DNA of 64,000 bases from Chloranthus sessilifolius (GCA_021018995.1 CM037589.1:7641001-7705000); one strand, 5' to 3'; positions 47,001 through 58,561 are shown, counted from the first letter of the stretch. Translations and numbers: made by a program. Notes: generated from the sequence alone by a model not told the origin.

Positions 47001-47497
47001 CACATTCTTCTCCTCTTTGTGCTCCTTCAGGAATGCCAAGTATCCACTACACCCCTTTCTGATCAATCGCTCGGCCCTGACTGCCGAGATAAGTGGTAGG
47101 TGCTTCGACCTTTCTCCTCGAAATCGGAACGATCTCCTTGTATTCGGTCTAAATGTGACAACCTTGTTCTTACAATCTATTGTCGCACAGTGAGTCGACA
47201 GCCAATCCATGCCAAGGATCACGTCGAATCCTTGCATGTCTAACAAAATTAGGTTTGCGGGTAGTTCAAAATCGCCTCCATCCATGACCCTCACGATCAC
47301 GGAGTTGCAACCCTTCTCGGTATCAACCGCTTTCCCAGTAGGAACCGTAACGGTCAAAACGAAGTCTAACTCCTCTGGGTCGGCTTTCATCTTCTTTATG
47401 AAACGAGCTGTAACAAATGAGTGGGTAGACCCCGGGTCTATCAACACTCGAGCTTCGTATGACACGTCGCTCCCCTTCTTATAGATGTGTAATCCAC
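44082..47497 (-). pseudogene. Gypsy element 1 pol (PR-RT-RNaseH-IN-chromodomain-like)
   Basis: In order on the minus strand: protease [11 protein letters not shown] (47447 downward); RT with [10 protein letters not shown] and the catalytic FVDDILIYS (about 46429-46403); RNase H ([25 protein letters not shown]); integrase zinc finger (H..H, CLTCQQ) and a DDE core (MDFIVGL, SDRDPLY, QTDGQTERVNQ); then a tail WEREADVKEQYPALF, typical of chromovirus chromodomain-like ends. Breaks: a one-base frameshift near 46680, TAG at 45167-45169 in the integrase (family LLQPLP), and TGA at 44168-44170 where element 2 has CGG. It is preceded by an intron-like gap rather than a direct gag fusion. The element cannot make a full Pol. 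Confidence 0.9.
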
Positions 47498-47644
47498 CTA
47501 ATTATGCATACACATATATTATTTATTCTCATTATACTAGAATTTATCACATGCGAGCTTTTTCTTGTGTTTTCTCAATATAGATGTACCTTTTCTATTT
47601 AAACATTTCAAGAATTGAAATTCTTTATTTAAAAGAAAGCTCAC
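47498..47644 (-). other. Intron-like segment (147 bp) between gag and pol
   Basis: The minus strand shows CAAG|GTGAGC at the left boundary (47645/47644) and CATAATTAG|GTGG at the right (47498/47497). The segment is AT-rich and has stops in the gag frame. Joining the flanks gives one frame from VIQG into GGLHIY and on to the protease VLIDPGST, with no residue lost from the family pattern. Unspliced, gag would end four codons after QG. Seen: GT-AG borders, composition, restored frame. Inferred: that it is spliced. Confidence 0.55.
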
Positions 47645-49043
47645 CTTGAATGACATCATTTGTGTTCTGAGCCTCCTGAGTTGTGACTGCGTAGGCTCTT
47701 CCTTGGACGATCGGCTTCCTTGCTTGTATAGGTCGTGGAATAGGTACTGAAGCCGTCTTCCCTTTGTTCACCTCGGGGCATTCCCTGATCAAGTGGACCA
47801 CCTTGCCACATCGAAAGAAACCCCGAGTGCCTACCCTACAGTCGGACGTCTTGTGAGGCTTGCCACACTTGGCACAAATCTCACGCGGCGTGGAAGAAGC
47901 TGCTCGAGAAGCCCCCTGTGTGACTGTGGCGTCGGTAGAAATAGCAGGGCTTTCGTAGTGTATCGGTCTCCCCGACGCGAGCAATGGAAATCTCTGCTGG
48001 TTGCTCTGCTGCGTCGGTCTTCCATAGCCTCCTTGAAATGGTGGCTTCTAATTGTTTGGTATGAACCTCGGCTTTTTATTCACCGGTTCATAATTACCCG
48101 TTCTACCCTAATCAGAGTTCCACCTTTCTTGTTGCTCCCTCTGGCGATATCTATTATTATTCTCCTCTTCCACTATCAAGGCCTTACTCATGACCTCTCC
48201 ATAGGTCCTCAGCTGGAATGGTGCTATTCCTCCCCTCACGTCTGATCTCAACCCTTGTTGGAACCGTTTTGCTCTCATCATCTCTGTGATGACGTAGTCA
48301 GGCGCAAAGCGAGCGAGTCGCATGAACTCCACTCCATAATCTCTCACTGTCATCTTCCCCTGAGTAAGCTGTAGAAATTGGATTTCCATTTGGTTCCTCA
48401 CCACTTCAGGGAAGTATTGTTTATTGAATTCCTCAACGAATTCATCCCACGTCCATGGCATGTCAGGGGTCTCCTGAGCCCTAGTCCTAGAAACGGACTT
48501 CCACCAAGGCCCAGCCTCCCCATCCAACATATAGGTTGCCCAACGGACGCTCTCATCCTCAGTACAGGTGAGCACACTGAATACCTTCTCCATCTCACTC
48601 AACCAGTGCTCTGCCACTATGGGCTCTCCCTGTCCAGAAAAGCTAGGAGGTCTCATCCTCCTAAACTCAGTAAAAGCAGATGATGGTGACGGTGTCGGAG
48701 CTACTGGAGGTGTCGGTGGCTGCTGATGCTCATGAGTCGTGTGAGCTGCCAAATATGCTGCCTATTGAGCCATAGTAGCTGCCATGGCCTCCATGGTATG
48801 CATCATCCTCTAACGCTCAGCTCTATCCTCATTTCTTTCTCTAACTCTTTCTTGTTCTCTCTGATCTTGATCCTGACGATCTCGATCACGGCTCTCTTCC
48901 TGATCTTGGCTTCCTTGGCCACCACTGCCATAAGCCCTTCCATCTCCTATAGGTACTCTATTCGTAGGAGAGATGTACCCATCTCCACTACGCAAACTTC
49001 TATTATGGCTGCCCCTGGGTCGGTCCCTTCCTCTAGGTAACAT
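47645..49043 (-). pseudogene. Gypsy element 1 gag
   Basis: The ATG at 49043 starts MLPRGRDRPRG. A charged coiled region (DRQDQDQREQERVRERNE) is followed by the retrotransposon gag domain (HWLSEMEKVFSVL, AGPWWKSV, FNKQYFPEVVRNQ, about 48650-48200). Two zinc-knuckle motifs are at 47778-47876: CAKCGKPHKTSDC, then FFRCGKVVHLIREC, where the first cysteine is phenylalanine. Four TAG stops (48810, 48762, 48108, 48048) interrupt it, each where CAG would give a family-like Gln. Gag forms the virus-like particle and binds RNA. This copy cannot. Confidence 0.85.
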
Positions 49044-49130
49044 CACGGTCTGCACGTGAAAACAAAGTTTTCATTAGCAGAAGTCCCGGTGCTCTGATAA
49101 AAAATGATTGTCAAAGTTTCTAAAAGAAAT

Positions 49131-49146
49131 CATGCTCTGATACCAA
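49131..49146 (-). other. Primer binding site of gypsy element 1
   Basis: TTGGTATCAGAGCATG lies one base after the 5' LTR, complementary to the 3' end of plant initiator tRNA-Met as in many plant LTR elements. A partial second copy, TTATCAGAGCACC, lies 45 bp downstream (about 49089-49101). Confidence 0.85.
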
Positions 49147-49490
49147 CTGTGACAGCTCGAATCTCGACACCCCGAAACCCGTGCCCCAAAGCTTAGCATG
49201 GAACATCGGTATAACAAACATAATTAAATAAATAAAGCAATTAATCTCATTAAAGCGGAAGAAGTTAATATGCCCAACTGGCATATTCAAAAGACAGTTC
49301 TACCTTCATGCCACTGCATGAATAGAGAACCGACCCGAACCATCGGTGATAATCGAATCACCCCAGATGGTTCGCCAAAAGAATAATCTATTTTTAATTA
49401 CATTGTTTCAAAATAAAGGCTTGACATACCAAGCCGCACTAAACTGCTCTCAAAACTGACTCTCTCTATCAAAGTGCTCAGCAGAGTCAC

Positions 49491-49601
49491 CTAGAAGAAG
49501 TCCTCGGGTGGAGGCTCCAACTCGTCTCCTGGCGCGAAATCCGAATCACCCGGATCTACGCCCCCCGAAGCCTCAGCTGCTGCTATCAAAGGACCTGCGA
49601 C
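49491..49601 (-). CDS. Conserved LTR short reading frame, copy 3
   Basis: It reads through AEASGGVDPGDSDF and ends PPPEDFF-stop. Two residues differ from the 3' LTR of the same element, in both cases matching the other family copies better. Confidence 0.35.
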   Translation of the reverse strand, partial: VAGPLIAAAEASGGVDPGDSDFAPGDELEPPPEDFF

Positions 49602-50664
49602 GTATAGTCTAAAAGGGTGAGCTACATCCTAGCTCAATAGGGAACAAGCACAATGAACATATAAGTTAAAACTCACATATATTCCATGATATTCAGAGCA
49701 TGATGAATCTATGTATTTGCTAGAAAACCAATTAAAAACAGATGTCTTATACTCAATTTACTGGTAAGTTGCATGTATCACTTTACTGTTGATTTAATCA
49801 TGAATGACACTGAACAGGCCTAAAGCAAAACTTAAATCTTCAACTTAAGTAATCTCGGAGCAATATAGCATCGAGCCCCGATGAGATACCCTTCATCGTC
49901 ATCTAATTAGACAGTTGTAAAAAAACATGTATTCCCTGGGAATACGATCCAAGCCCCTTTATCACTAGGCGGCATGGTTAAATATTACACAACATCCCTG
50001 GGATGACCTTACGATCACTGATAAACCTCCGTGATGGTGTACGGATTTGCCGCCGTACCGGTCACGGATATCCTGCCGCGTCAGTCGTGGGTATCCCGTC
50101 ACGTCGGTGGGGTATCCTTCAAACCTCAAATAACAAAAATATCATGTGCATTACATATAGTTGTTCACCGTGTAAGTGTGCTATCTTATATCAGTTAGGC
50201 CTTAACAGTAATTATTCAATCCTATGTATACATTCCTGGGATGTATACATACCCGTATCACACCTGATGCCTTTATTACTTCCTCATCCCCTGGGGATGT
50301 CTCAATTTCATTTGATTACTTGTTCTTAGTTACTCGCATCACACAGATGCCCTCATCACATTTTTGGTGTCACACACGCACCCATTTTCATAAAGCTTTT
50401 CACATTTAAAACAGTTTCAATTAGATAATTATATCACTACATACATGCTCTTGAAATTAAAGTACATGTTCAAGGTGTTCCCTACCTCAAGTCTTTAAAA
50501 CTTCTAGCATCGAAGTCCCACGCGGCTCCTTGTGCTCATGATCATACGTACCACCTATGGTACAACATAACACATATAACTCATCACTAAAGATGTAACA
50601 AAGAAGGTCCAAGACCCTCCCTGAATCTCAAAGTCAACTATAAAGTTTAAGCAAAACTGTCAAA

Positions 50665-51110
50665 GTCGATTAATCGATTCCCAAAATCGATTAATTGAAA
50701 TGCAACTCGATTAATCGATTCCCAAAATCGATTAATCGATTCTCAAAATCGATTATTCGAGATTCAAATTCGATTAATCGATCCCAGATCGATTAATCGA
50801 GGTCTCCAACATAAAGTAGTCGATTCTTAAATCGAGTAATCGAGATCTCAAAATCGATTAATCGATCCCAAATCGATTAATCGAAATCCAAAATCGATTA
50901 ATCGAAATCCCAATTCGATTAGTCGATTTCCCCAGGTTTCATTTTTCCAGTGGCTGGAGCTTCCTAGTTGATTAGTCGATTTCCTAATCGACTAATCGAA
51001 ATCCAAATCGATTAATCGAAAATTCATTTCGATTAATCGAAATTGGGCTTTCTTGACTTTTCAACTTCTTGGCCGAAATCGATTAATCGAAATCCAATTT
51101 CGATTAATCG
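50665..51110. repeat. TCGATTAATCGA palindrome array, gypsy element 1, 5' LTR
   Basis: Partner of 40100-40585. Unit-level indels between the two arrays show slippage or recombination since insertion. Confidence 0.95.
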
Positions 51111-51689
51111 ATTTGGCCAGATTCAGCCCCCTTTCGGGCTGATCTTCCAAATCTCTATTCTTTCTTTCTTGTGCCATTAATCTATCCTTCTAAGCATATT
51201 TGACAGAATTTAATCATCCTACATCTATGCATTAACTTCAATTTAAAAGTTACCTCAAGAATCCCTTCAAGGGATAGATTTGTTGGGTTTGATGGCTAGG
51301 GTTCCACCACTCGTTTCACGATCCCAAACGCTTTGAATTCGTCAATGAATGCCCTTATCTACCCTTGATTTACATTCACCCCCCTCCTCAATAACTCCTC
51401 TTTACTTCTCTCTCTCTCCTCTTAACTCTCTCTTCAATAGTTCAAACAAAAGAGAAATAGGGTTATTAAACCCTTATATCACTCTTGTCTTGGTGCTAAG
51501 CACATACACCTAGATAGGTGTATGTGACTCCAGACCTTCACTACACTCCACCCACTTACATCGTATTCACATCACATCCGTTCATCACTTCTCAAGTCAA
51601 CTAGTGAACTATTTAGTCAAACCTATGATCAATCGGGCATGGATCCCGAGGTCACCGTTTTACGCAAATTTTTGGGTTATTACAATCTC

Positions 51690-51768
51690 AGATTGGTTTC
51701 ACGTGGCAACCAACTGGCCAAGTCGTAGGGTTCAACCATGTCCTAGGCCTCTGCCTTATTTTGGTATT

Positions 51769-51815
<47 letters not shown>

Positions 51816-52706
51816 GAATAGCAAAATAAGAGTCTAGGACTACCTCACACTAAGTATCAATTTTGGTTGTGACTAAAGGATCAAACTTGGCCAAACTTTT
51901 AACACTGTCAATTTACTCCCTCCAACCCAACCTGCTTAGCAAAAAATTGGGTGGTGTTGGATAAATTAAGCTCAAATCTAAGGGAAGGAGTCGAGTCAAG
52001 GCAGGTCAAGAAACCCTTATCAAACCTCGACGTAAGCCTGTTGCAACGAGGTCAATAAATTAAATGCATACAAAAAATAGGATTGTCAATCTCATTATTT
52101 GTCATCCCTGTGAAGGCCATGTGGCACTACTCCCTCTAGTGTCAACCTTAAGGGTTATTAAATGAATATATGAGCTTGATCTAACAACGAGAAAATAAAA
52201 TGATTGATTTGCTATTTCAACTATTCATTTAACAATCATTTGACCATCAAGGGTCATCCATGACTAAAGTAATTTTTTATATTTATTATGATTTTAGATT
52301 GATAATCACTTTATTCATAACCATTGACACTCTAACATGTGTTTGGGTGTCATGTGTCATCCAACTGACATTTTTGCATGTTGGAATATGGATTACGCCA
52401 CAGGCTCTCGACCACACACACACACACACATATATATAGGGAGCCAGTTAGGTCCTTCAGGATACACGTGGAGGATGGAACTATTTTTCATATACATATA
52501 TAAAGTTGGTTCTGTAGAACATGATCCTAGGGTTGAACCCCCTAACGACACTATTTGGGTGTCATGTGACATCTAAACAAATGTTTGAGAGCCAAATGGA
52601 CGTGCACATGGGAGATCAAAGATAGTCCAAAAAAATTATTTAATCACCATTGACCACAATAGTCAATGGTTGTTAAAAATGTACGGTGATCAAGCCACAA
52701 TGGTTT
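51690..52706 (-). repeat. Right arm of the large inverted repeat
   Basis: Inverse of 37343-38530 (see left arm). It includes a (TA)n tract (51772-51812) and a (CA)n tract (about 52413-52430), and it lacks CACTA MITE no. 4, so it preserves the pre-insertion state. Confidence 0.85.
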
Positions 52707-52895
52707 ACGACTCGGCTTGCTCCCAAGGTCTTGGGTTTAGAACGACTCTCGGGCTCCCCTCTAGGGGGCATGCATATTTCATGAAATAGTCATGGCATAG
52801 GTGAGGCAGTACAATCCACATGGATTACTCAAAGCCCAAACTAAGACATGGTAGCTCTATTCGCGCCTATTCAATTATTGAGGGGGCTTACTATC
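52480..52895 (+). repeat. Low-copy repeat, paralogue of 36230-36770
   Basis: Overlaps the outer part of the right arm. It holds the empty target of CACTA MITE no. 2 and a SINE-like segment with CTCCCAAGGTCTTGGGTTTAG. Confidence 0.7.
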
Positions 52896-54880
52896 ACGAC
52901 TCAAAATTCTACCATATCTCGAGGGCCTAAAAGTCTGTGCTATGACACTGCACGCTTGTTAAGACAATAAGCGGACATACATACTATCTCATAAAATGTC
53001 ATTAAAGTGGGCCCTTAAGATTCGAGATCACCTTTAACGTAAACATTCGAATGAGATAAACATGAAAATAAAACCAATAATAACTATAGCATCCTAGTCA
53101 TACATCTAAGGGAGAGAAAATAACTAAGAATAACTTACAACATGTATGAAAAATTAACTCAACTAGAAATATAACTCTCTCAAGTAGTCGATAGAAAATT
53201 AAGCAAGTGAGCTCTCAGTGCTCGTAATAATCAGCATGATCTACAGATAGTCCCTAATGTCCTTGCCTTCATACGTCGTATTAACTATTGGTGCATCAAG
53301 TTCTCAGGGGCAGTGTAGTTCATATCTTCATCTGCAATTGTTACATTTTTATGGGATGAGTTTACTCAGTAACGTAAACTTAATAAGTTGCACAATTGAT
53401 CCACCACAATTTACCCAGGTGATTATGGGTGCAACCTCGTGAGTGGAAATGAATCCTTTACAATTTTATAGAAGCAGCATAATAAAAGTTCTCATAAGCA
53501 TTTCACAACTATAAAGTTGAAAGGACAACAGTTTTCAGTACATATGATGCTTCTAATACTTATCACTTTTCTTATTTTTCTTGTCAACTTAACTTAAATG
53601 ACATATATTAAGTCTTATCATAACTTCATATGCTTACGCAGCGTACTTCACATCATACATATCTTACGTATACGACCTGTGTTAGGGCCGCTACTCAAGC
53701 TTACCACACGAGGTTCAAATGTAGATAATCACTTAACCACCGTATTGTATTGTAAACCATCATCTAGTCCGACGAGGTTGCATACATATAAATAAGCATC
53801 TTCTTCCACTTGGGACATCGTCGTATCATATTGTCCTTAAGACTTGTCTTGGTTACAGACGTTATATTCTTATGGTGGCTTATAAGGTATGACATGTGTA
53901 GAACTTAATTTTATATTTAGCTGGCTTTCTCAGTGTATCTTATCATATCCATATTTTATCATATTTATATTTTCTTATCATTGTATACAACTTAAATTAG
54001 AGTGAGTCATGGTGTGATAAGTTTTACTAAACTACGCTTTCCAGGGAATGAGTTTCATAGAAATTTGGATGTACTTCGTATGTCAACTCATACTCTCATA
54101 GAGGTATTACATTCGTATATTGATGCCTATATTCTAAGTTTCACATGACCGTAAAAGGAAGCCCACCATAACAAAGGCTTATAAGTCGTATGTCATATCT
54201 GATTCATATTTTTTTATCACACAAATGCCCTAACGTACGTCTAAGTGACAGATGCCACATAATGCAGATAAAGTGTATAATAGGAAAACAACTAACCATA
54301 AGGGAACTGATATTACTAGTAATATTTCGAATGATAATTCAAATAAATAAATTAATCATAAAGAGAGGTTAGTAAACTGATCTCAAGTCAGTCACTGTTT
54401 TAGTGTGAGTTAAATTTTAACTCACGAATGTTAGTTAAAACCCTAATTAAAATTTCTTACAAGTTAAGTTAATGCCTAGCATTCACCTTAGACGTCTCTC
54501 TTATCTCTTAAAAGAGGAGAGAAGATAGTGCTCTGTGTAAAAGAGTATGTGAATCCAAGACACATATCACAAAGTGATGACAGACTGATTTCATCAGATA
54601 TATCACCTCGATCTGATAAAAACAGACTGGTCATTTGTGAAATTTGATTAAGGGTTAGTCCTTGTGTGTTATGATTAAGTTTAGACGGTCAAATTCTCAT
54701 TACACAAATTTCAGGATATATATATTACAATTTAGATCGATCTTAACTTATAAATATAGTCCGAGTATAGGATATTTGAGTCTCTCAAAGTTTCGATCCA
54801 TGATTTGGTCCTTTGGACCAGTGTATAGAAAGTCATCAACTCATGCCAAGATCATGATATAACACGATTATTGAGGTATG
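52896..54880 (-). mobile_element. Gypsy LTR-like sequence, probable minus orientation
   Basis: Starts TATCACGACTCAAAATTC, the inverse of a GAATTTTGAGTCGTGATA-type LTR end. A short minus frame ending DHADYYEH-stop near 53210-53240 parallels the short acidic frames in other LTRs. The far edge and TSD were not found. Confidence 0.35.
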
Positions 54881-54927
54881 TACATTCTCATATATGCAAC
54901 CATGGGCCTTGCAGACCCTCCACGATA

Positions 54928-56096
54928 ATGGGTTAAAATAAGGAGTCGTCACCCGGAGCTTTTGGTGTTTTGAAAAATAAAAATCAAATATAATAAATAC
55001 CAAAGTGTTGGATTTGACTTTGATTGCCAATCTATGCCAAAGACTCTACACAATGACTTTGGTTACCGATTAGGAAGGTGTTAGGCATCTAATTGGCCCA
55101 CTCATAAGTGGTCTCTACTATGACTTAAGTATATAAAAAATATAAGAAGTGAGATACTTTCCCTTGCTTGAAGGCACATGGACCTGTATTAAGCTTTTTG
55201 CACTATCTGAATTTCGGTGACGTAATAGCTTAAATCATAGGATAAGGAAAAAAGCCTAAAAAAAAAATAGAGAATAGAGGAAAAAGAAGAGAGTCAAAGA
55301 TGAAATCTCAGGCTCTTATAGCACCACCGTCGGAACTTCATGTATGACTGTTCCGGCAAACTTTCGATTGCAAGTATGGGTGATGGAATCCTAGGATTTG
55401 ACTAAGGTTGGGAGATAAAGAGCTTAGTGGTATGGAGTTATAAGATGGATCAGCTTGGGTTTCACCTTGGTAACATTAGTGTGTCATAAATGAGGGGGTG
55501 GGGGACTCTATTTATAGCTAAATGAGTGATTAAAGGGTTCCTAATTGAGTTTTAGTCCTAATAGAAGGTTATATTTTAGGTAATGGGTTCATTTAAGGAT
55601 TCAGGGATTTCAGCGGCTTGAAGAAGATGGAGATGAGTTTTACTGGTGAATAATGGGGAATCGCTTAAAGGGTAAAAAGGTGATTATAATGATTTTTAGG
55701 GGTACAAAGGTAGTTTAGAACCTACCCTTAAAGTCTGGAATAGTCCACAAATCTAAGCACAAAAAAGGGGATTCAAGAACTATCGAATTTGCAGGTTTTA
55801 AGTCATGCATGCATATTATGCAGGCATGCTTATAACCTAAAAAAGAAAGTGAGAAATGAGGACCCCAAGCCGAGAGCTATTTTCTGGAGAAAATTAGAAT
55901 TGGTCATACGTGCATATTATGTACCCATGGGTTAATTTTTAAGAAAAATCAAAAGCTTGTTTTGTGGGCCCAGGAAAGTTTAGGATGGGTTCTGTGGGTT
56001 CTCTAAGTTGTGGAAGATGCTTTCGGAAGCTTGAAAGCGCGTTCTTATTGAAGAACGGGTCGATCATATATTGGGCTAGATTTGGGTGTCTATATT
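54928..56096 (+). mobile_element. LTR-like sequence of another family
   Basis: AAGGAGTCGTCACCCGGAG at about 54939 and the end TTTGGGTGTCTATA near 56096 resemble the start region and end of a widespread plant LTR type. No paired copy or TSD is visible. Confidence 0.3.
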
Positions 56097-57235
56097 ATGG
56101 TGTAACTAAAATATACACCTAACACGTTATTCTAAGTTTAGAAGATAGGTTGGGCCTATCTAAAGGTTTGGGCTTAGGTGTGTGGCACACAAACTTAGAT
56201 AGGTATATGACATATATTATAATTTCTCATATAATATTCTTTGTGGTTCTTAAAAATATTGATTAAATTAGGTGCAATTCTGTAGTCACTTAATGTGACT
56301 CGTTATTTAGATACTTATGCTTTTCATGGTGTACACTCCTAGTAATAACCATAAAACACACATATGTATTTATTTGTATTTTTTTTGGGACACCAAAATA
56401 AACAAAGGTAAAAAGGTCTCAGGGTGATCTCGTTCGCTGGATGTGAGGGAGGTCTAAAAATAGGGGTGTTTATTATCAAATTTTAGCCTAATTCAGCTCA
56501 TAGTTCAAGAACTAATGGGTCAAACGTGACCCATGACCTTGAGTGCGCCTAATAACACAACATGACTAATGCCTATATATTTCATGGCTTTTCTTAGTTT
56601 TTAAGTATTAAGAATAAATGTAAATAAAAATATGATGAACAATATGAACAATCATATACAAAGTAGATCATAGATTAATGGGGGTCCACGTCTTGACCCA
56701 ATGGCAGTTTCACCATTCAAAGGGTGCACCAAGTGGTCAAAAGTAACTCCTAGCACAAGTGCACAAAATTGTAAGGGCAGTAGCCAATGTAGCTGCTATG
56801 TGTTGGGAAACTTGGTGCCTTATTTTGAAATCCTTAAGGTCTGTTTTACTGGCACACTTGTGTGTCATATGGAAGGGTATAGTATCATCTAGTTATTGGT
56901 CAATGGGTTCGACCATATGGTTAATCCTTTGACCATAACAATTTTGTGAATCCACACAAAAGCATGAGAATGACAAATTATAGTTTATTTTTGAAAATTT
57001 GTTATTTTCGATATAGTCAGCATAAATTTATTGTATTATTAGGTGTAAATGCGTAGATTTAGATAAATAGGAGGGCACCCACACATAAACTTTTTATCGG
57101 TTGGATAGGCACAAATCTAGCTTTAGCATCCGCCCTTATCAAATGATCGCACATGATTTCGGAATTGCCTAGATGACTCAGTTCATTCACTCTACTACGA
57201 AGCCTTATTTTATGACAATGAGGCTTCGTTGTCCT
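56097..57235. other. Non-coding DNA
   Basis: Degenerate repeat sequence. No gene or intact element recognised. Confidence 0.4.
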
Positions 57236-57237
57236 TC

Positions 57238-57432
57238 TATTTTGGCGTCGTGAAGGGGTATTCGAAGGTGGTGAAGCGGCAGTGGTCCACCTTGTATTGT
57301 TGCGGGCTGGGTAGAGTCTTGACGTAGGTGATGATGATGTGGTTGTTAAAGGGGACCCGTTTGGCTGATTTGGTCGTTGTTGTACTTGGCTCGGCTTTAA
57401 TGGTGAAGAAAAGGGGACGGTTGTATCTGGGT
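57238..57432 (-). pseudogene. Coding-like fragment of unknown family
   Basis: The minus strand is open with GC-rich third positions, unlike its surroundings: RYNRPLFFTIKAEPSTTTTK, then NNHIIITYVKTLPSPQ and FTTFEYPFTTPK-stop. Upstream a short MAGSITSLKPLFLFF frame could be a plastid-type presequence but ends in a stop before it. I do not recognise the protein. It may be a decayed or captured gene fragment. Confidence 0.3.
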
Positions 57433-57439
57433 TTTTACA

Positions 57440-58099
57440 TTATTTAGTCCATGAAAAGAAGAGGAAGAGAGGTTTTAGGCTGGTTATGGAGCCTGCCATG
57501 GTTGGGCTTGTTTGTAGAAAAGAGAGAGGAATCCTGAGAGAAGTGCCATGGAGTTTGTGGCTCAGTAGGATGTTGAAGATGGAGGTCTAGTGGGTAATCT
57601 TAAGGAAATAAAAGGGCTAGAGATTAGAGGAGAAGATTTAGGGCAAGTTCACTTCGCTGTAAAACAGTAATATTACACGCAATCCTTATATTTTATCATA
57701 AAAGTATAATTTTTGTTGCTCATTTCACTGTAATTTTTTGAGTTTTGTCCTACTAAAATTACCTGCAATAATTTTGACTAACGAGGGTGGCGCTCATAAT
57801 GTCAATTTATTACAGGTAAAATCGAGCAACGGTCAAAATAAATACTCACCAACTCATTTGTTCAGGGTTAAAGGCGCATCAAATTGGAACAATATCCTAC
57901 ATATTCTTCTTTAAAGACTTGTATCTTCTGCAACAACCAAACCCTTCAAAAATGAAGAGGAAGCGGTGATCGACTGGAGAAGCGACTGATTCATCAGATT
58001 GTGAATCGTACTCAAGATCCGGCGATCTTTGATTACGTCCCATGTAGATCCGTCTATCCCTCTATAAATCAACAGAGGTGAAGGGTTCCTGAGATGGGA
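57440..58099. other. Non-coding flank of gypsy element 2
   Basis: Nothing recognised. The last five bases, TGGGA (58095-58099), should be the TSD of element 2, but the other end is outside the window. Confidence 0.4.
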
Positions 58100-58452
58100 T
58101 GTGACAGCCCGGATTTTGGCACCCCGAAACCCGTGCCATCAGCACGATCATCTTGACCGTGTCCCTTTGCTAAGCACGGAACATTGGCATATCAAGAAAA
58201 AATGAAATAGTAAATGAAGTTGCGGAATTTAAATCTATATAAAAACATTTCTCAAAAGACAGTTCTACCCTCATGCCTCTGCATGAATGGAGAACCGATC
58301 CGAACCATCGACGATAGCAAATCATCACGGATGGTTCGCCCCAAAAGAATAATCTCAATTTATACATATACATTGTTTAATCAAACAAGGCTTGACATAC
58401 CAAGCCGTATAAAATCTCTCCAAAAACCCTCAAAGTGGCACAACGGAGTCCA

Positions 58453-58561
58453 CTAGAAGAAGTCCTCAGGAGGTGGCTCCAACTCTTCACCGGCCGCAAG
58501 GTCCGACTCACCGGGGTCAGCGTCTCCTGAAGCCTCGGCAGCTGCTAGTAGTGGACCTGCG
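58453..58561 (-). CDS. Conserved LTR short reading frame, copy 4
   Basis: Reads AGPLLAAAEASGDADPGESD and ends PPPEDFF-stop; open and aligned with the other three. Confidence 0.35.

Larger units (their letters stand above)
38577..51684 (-). mobile_element. Complete 13.1-kb gypsy retrotransposon (chromovirus, Tekay/Del-like) with an extra 3' ORF
   Basis: Both ends are defined by a perfect 5-bp TSD, ATCTC, at 38572-38576 and 51685-51689, and by LTRs of 2,571 and 2,537 bp (TGTAATAACC...GCTGTCACA in element sense). Order on the minus strand: 5' LTR 49148-51684, PBS 49131-49146, gag 47645-49043, intron-like gap 47498-47644, pol (protease, RT, RNase H, integrase, chromodomain-like tail) 44082-47497, palindrome array, TATA, extra ORF 41389-42960, PPT 41148-41160, 3' LTR 38577-41147. 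The LTRs are very similar, implying a recent insertion. Coding regions carry eight premature stops and one frameshift, so it is dead. Confidence 0.95.
49148..51684 (-). repeat. Gypsy element 1, 5' LTR
   Basis: Near-identical to 38577-41147. It lacks 26 bp between two CGTGCC repeats (near 49183). It carries its own palindrome array (50665-51110), conserved short frame (49491-49601) and a TATA-like sequence near 51475. Ends in TTATTACA followed by the TSD ATCTC. Confidence 0.93.

Noticed and set aside
44495-48683. Several plus-strand frames of 60-156 codons across the pol/gag region
   Set aside because: All lie antisense to the minus-strand gag-pol with its domain motifs and have no recognisable features of their own.
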